Positions 62,794 to 64,000 of a DNA stretch of 64,000 nucleotides are shown here, in pieces; within the stretch, counting starts at the first letter, position 1; each line of letters begins with the position of its first letter. The notes under the pieces are model-generated. The model made no database searches. It was given only the letters and a program-made list of their open reading frames with translations, and was not told the origin of the DNA. This stretch comes from Actibacterium sp. GTDB lineage: Bacteria; Pseudomonadota; Alphaproteobacteria; Rhodobacterales; Rhodobacteraceae. The DNA lies in contig JADQCB010000021.1 in the NCBI GenBank assembly GCA_016278325.1, forward strand, positions 1 through 64,000, written 5' to 3'. The position numbers were made by a program, and so were the translations under genes.

Positions 62794-64000
62794 TTGATCG
62801 CGCTTCACCCATACTCGGCCCGTGCGGCCGCGGGGCAGGCCCATTTGCGCATCATGGGAACCACCGACATCCACATGCATGTCTATCCCTACGATTATTA
62901 TTCGGATCGTCCGGTGAACACGGGGGGCCTGGCGCGGACCGCGGCGCATATCGACGCGATCCGGGCCGAGGCGACCAATTCATTGCTGCTGGACAATGGC
63001 GATTTCCTGCAAGGCACACCGATGGCCGACTACATCGCCTATGAGCGCGGCATGAAAGAGGGCGATCTGCACCCGGTCATCGCCGCGCTGAACGCGATCG
63101 GGCTGGATGCCGCCACGATCGGCAATCATGAATTCAACTATGGGTTGGATTTCCTCATGAAATCCATGGCCGGGGCGCGGTTTCCGGTCGTGCTGGCCAA
63201 TATCGCGACAGCTGCGGGCGCAGACCCACGCGCCGATCGCACGCTTTTCCGTCCCTATGTCATTCTCGACCGGCGGTTGACCGACGGGGCCGGCAACACC
63301 CATCCGATCCGGGTGGGGGTGATCGGGTTCACGCCGCCGCAGGTCATGAACTGGGACCGGCGCCACCTTGAGGGCCGGGTCGTGGCCCGCGACATCGTCG
63401 AAACCGCCCGGGCCCTTGTGCCGCAGATGCAAGAGGACGGTGCCGATATCGTCATCGCCCTGTCGCATTCGGGTATCGGGGCCGCCGCGCATACCGAGGG
63501 AATGGAAAATGCCTCTGTTCCGCTGGCGGCGGTCGCGGGTATCGACGCGGTCATCACCGGACATACCCATCTTGTCTTTCCATCCCGCAACTTTCCCGGC
63601 GCCGGCCCGGTGGATGGTGTCGCGGGCAGGATTCACGGCAAGCCGGCGGTCATGGGGGGGTTCTGGGGGTCGCATCTGGGGGTGATCGATCTTCTTCTGC
63701 AACGCGATGGCAACGCCTGGCAGGTGGTCAACACCGAATCGCAAACCCACCCGATTGCCAGGCGCAACAACGACCGTTCGATCACCCCCCCGGTGCAGAG
63801 TGAAAATGCCGTCCTGGCCTCGGTCGCGGCCGATCATGCGGCGACCCTGGCCTATGTGCGCCGCGCCGTGGGCCGGACGACGGCACCCTTGCATTCCTAC
63901 TTTGCGCTGGTTGCCGACGATCCCTCGATCCAGGCGGTGGCGAATGCCCAGATCTGGTATATGAAACAGGTGTTGCGGGGCACCCCCCACGAAGGGGTGC
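62794..64000 (+). CDS. cpdB: 2',3'-cyclic-nucleotide 2'-phosphodiesterase/3'-nucleotidase, incomplete at right edge
   Basis: An open frame without stop runs through the window end, giving about 402 codons from TTG 62794. It is a calcineurin-like metallophosphatase of the CpdB/UshA group, with TTDIHMHVYPYDYY (Asp/His metal ligands), LLDNGDFLQGTPMADY, TIGNHEFNYG (catalytic Asn-His), SHSGIG and ITGHTHLVFP. The beginning of the C-terminal 5'-nucleotidase domain is visible before truncation. The start is uncertain. TTG 62794 has a G-rich run upstream, ATG 62854 would remove the conserved AHLRIMGTTD lead, and the frame is open back to 62662. I see no convincing signal peptide from any of these starts, unusual for a normally periplasmic enzyme. 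Confidence 0.85.
   Translation, partial: MIALHPYSARAAAGQAHLRIMGTTDIHMHVYPYDYYSDRPVNTGGLARTAAHIDAIRAEATNSLLLDNGDFLQGTPMADYIAYERGMKEGDLHPVIAALNAIGLDAATIGNHEFNYGLDFLMKSMAGARFPVVLANIATAAGADPRADRTLFRPYVILDRRLTDGAGNTHPIRVGVIGFTPPQVMNWDRRHLEGRVVARDIVETARALVPQMQEDGADIVIALSHSGIGAAAHTEGMENASVPLAAVAGIDAVITGHTHLVFPSRNFPGAGPVDGVAGRIHGKPAVMGGFWGSHLGVIDLLLQRDGNAWQVVNTESQTHPIARRNNDRSITPPVQSENAVLASVAADHAATLAYVRRAVGRTTAPLHSYFALVADDPSIQAVANAQIWYMKQVLRGTPHEGV

Noticed and set aside
62551-62949. A 132-codon minus-strand frame between nudC and cpdB
   Set aside because: It overlaps the conserved CpdB N terminus and lacks a ribosome-binding site and any recognisable sequence.
1-64000. Mobile elements, prophage, CRISPR array, toxin-antitoxin or other defence island
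   Set aside because: No transposase or integrase, no terminal inverted repeats, no repeat-spacer pattern and no AT-rich accessory island; the gene content is core chromosomal.

Overview
The window reads as a contiguous piece of the main chromosome of an alphaproteobacterium of the Rhodobacteraceae (Rhodobacterales). The evidence is the complete regB/senC/regA redox-regulation locus with family-typical residues, the tsaE-amgK-murU-addB-addA block, hslVU, a SecB/DnaQ/CoaE/AroE/Maf block facing hemJ-rho-mnmE-mnmG-rsmG-parA-parB, an alphaproteobacterial-type two-subunit xanthine dehydrogenase, and very high GC with dense, overlapping genes. I saw no rRNA, tRNA, IS element, prophage or CRISPR array.

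Layout. 1-1.8 kb: a left-edge remnant of adenosylhomocysteinase, an HD hydrolase, a possible 33-residue ORF and a GcvA-like LysR regulator. 1.8-6.2 kb: regA and senC divergent from regB, then a kinase-less PAS protein that is probably DivL, preceded by a full CtrA-type box. 6.2-15.1 kb: tsaE, amgK, murU, addB, addA and trxA, mostly overlapping. 15.2-18.5 kb: hslVU behind a heat-shock-like promoter, then an MFS transporter. 18.4-21.9 kb: a Tim44-like protein, mltA and smr on the minus strand; fxsA and secB on the plus strand. 21.9-24.7 kb: maf-aroE-coaE-dnaQ on the minus strand. 24.66-25.09 kb: a gene-free, AT-rich stretch with clustered DnaA boxes, the best candidate for the chromosomal replication origin. 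25.1-32.5 kb: hemJ, rho, mnmE, mnmG, rsmG, parA and parB, with two perfect parS sites. 32.5-42.2 kb: rph-rdgB-hemW-DUF454, hrcA-grpE, mutS and the malic enzyme. 42.2-52.9 kb: xdhABC fused in operon with a BMP-type (purine/nucleoside) ABC transporter, then an FAD oxidoreductase. 53-59 kb: a yejABEF-type oligopeptide ABC importer. 59-64 kb: a membrane-anchored diheme cytochrome c, pheA, an SRPBCC protein, nudC, and the start of a 2',3'-cyclic-nucleotide phosphodiesterase that runs off the right edge.

How the parts fit. The centre is an origin/partition module: the candidate oriC, the ParABS genes and two parS sites within about 7 kb, with genes on both sides transcribed away from the origin. 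The left third holds global regulators (the RegBA redox system and a DivL-like CtrA-pathway protein) next to envelope recycling and recombination genes. The right third is largely purine and peptide scavenging plus respiratory electron transfer. Most genes are conserved core genes. The least ordinary signals are the CtrA box before the kinase-less PAS gene, the parS site that contains the mnmG start codon, the structured leader before xdhA, the tandem-heme cytochrome with a 21-bp repeat linker, and the broken ahcY edge.
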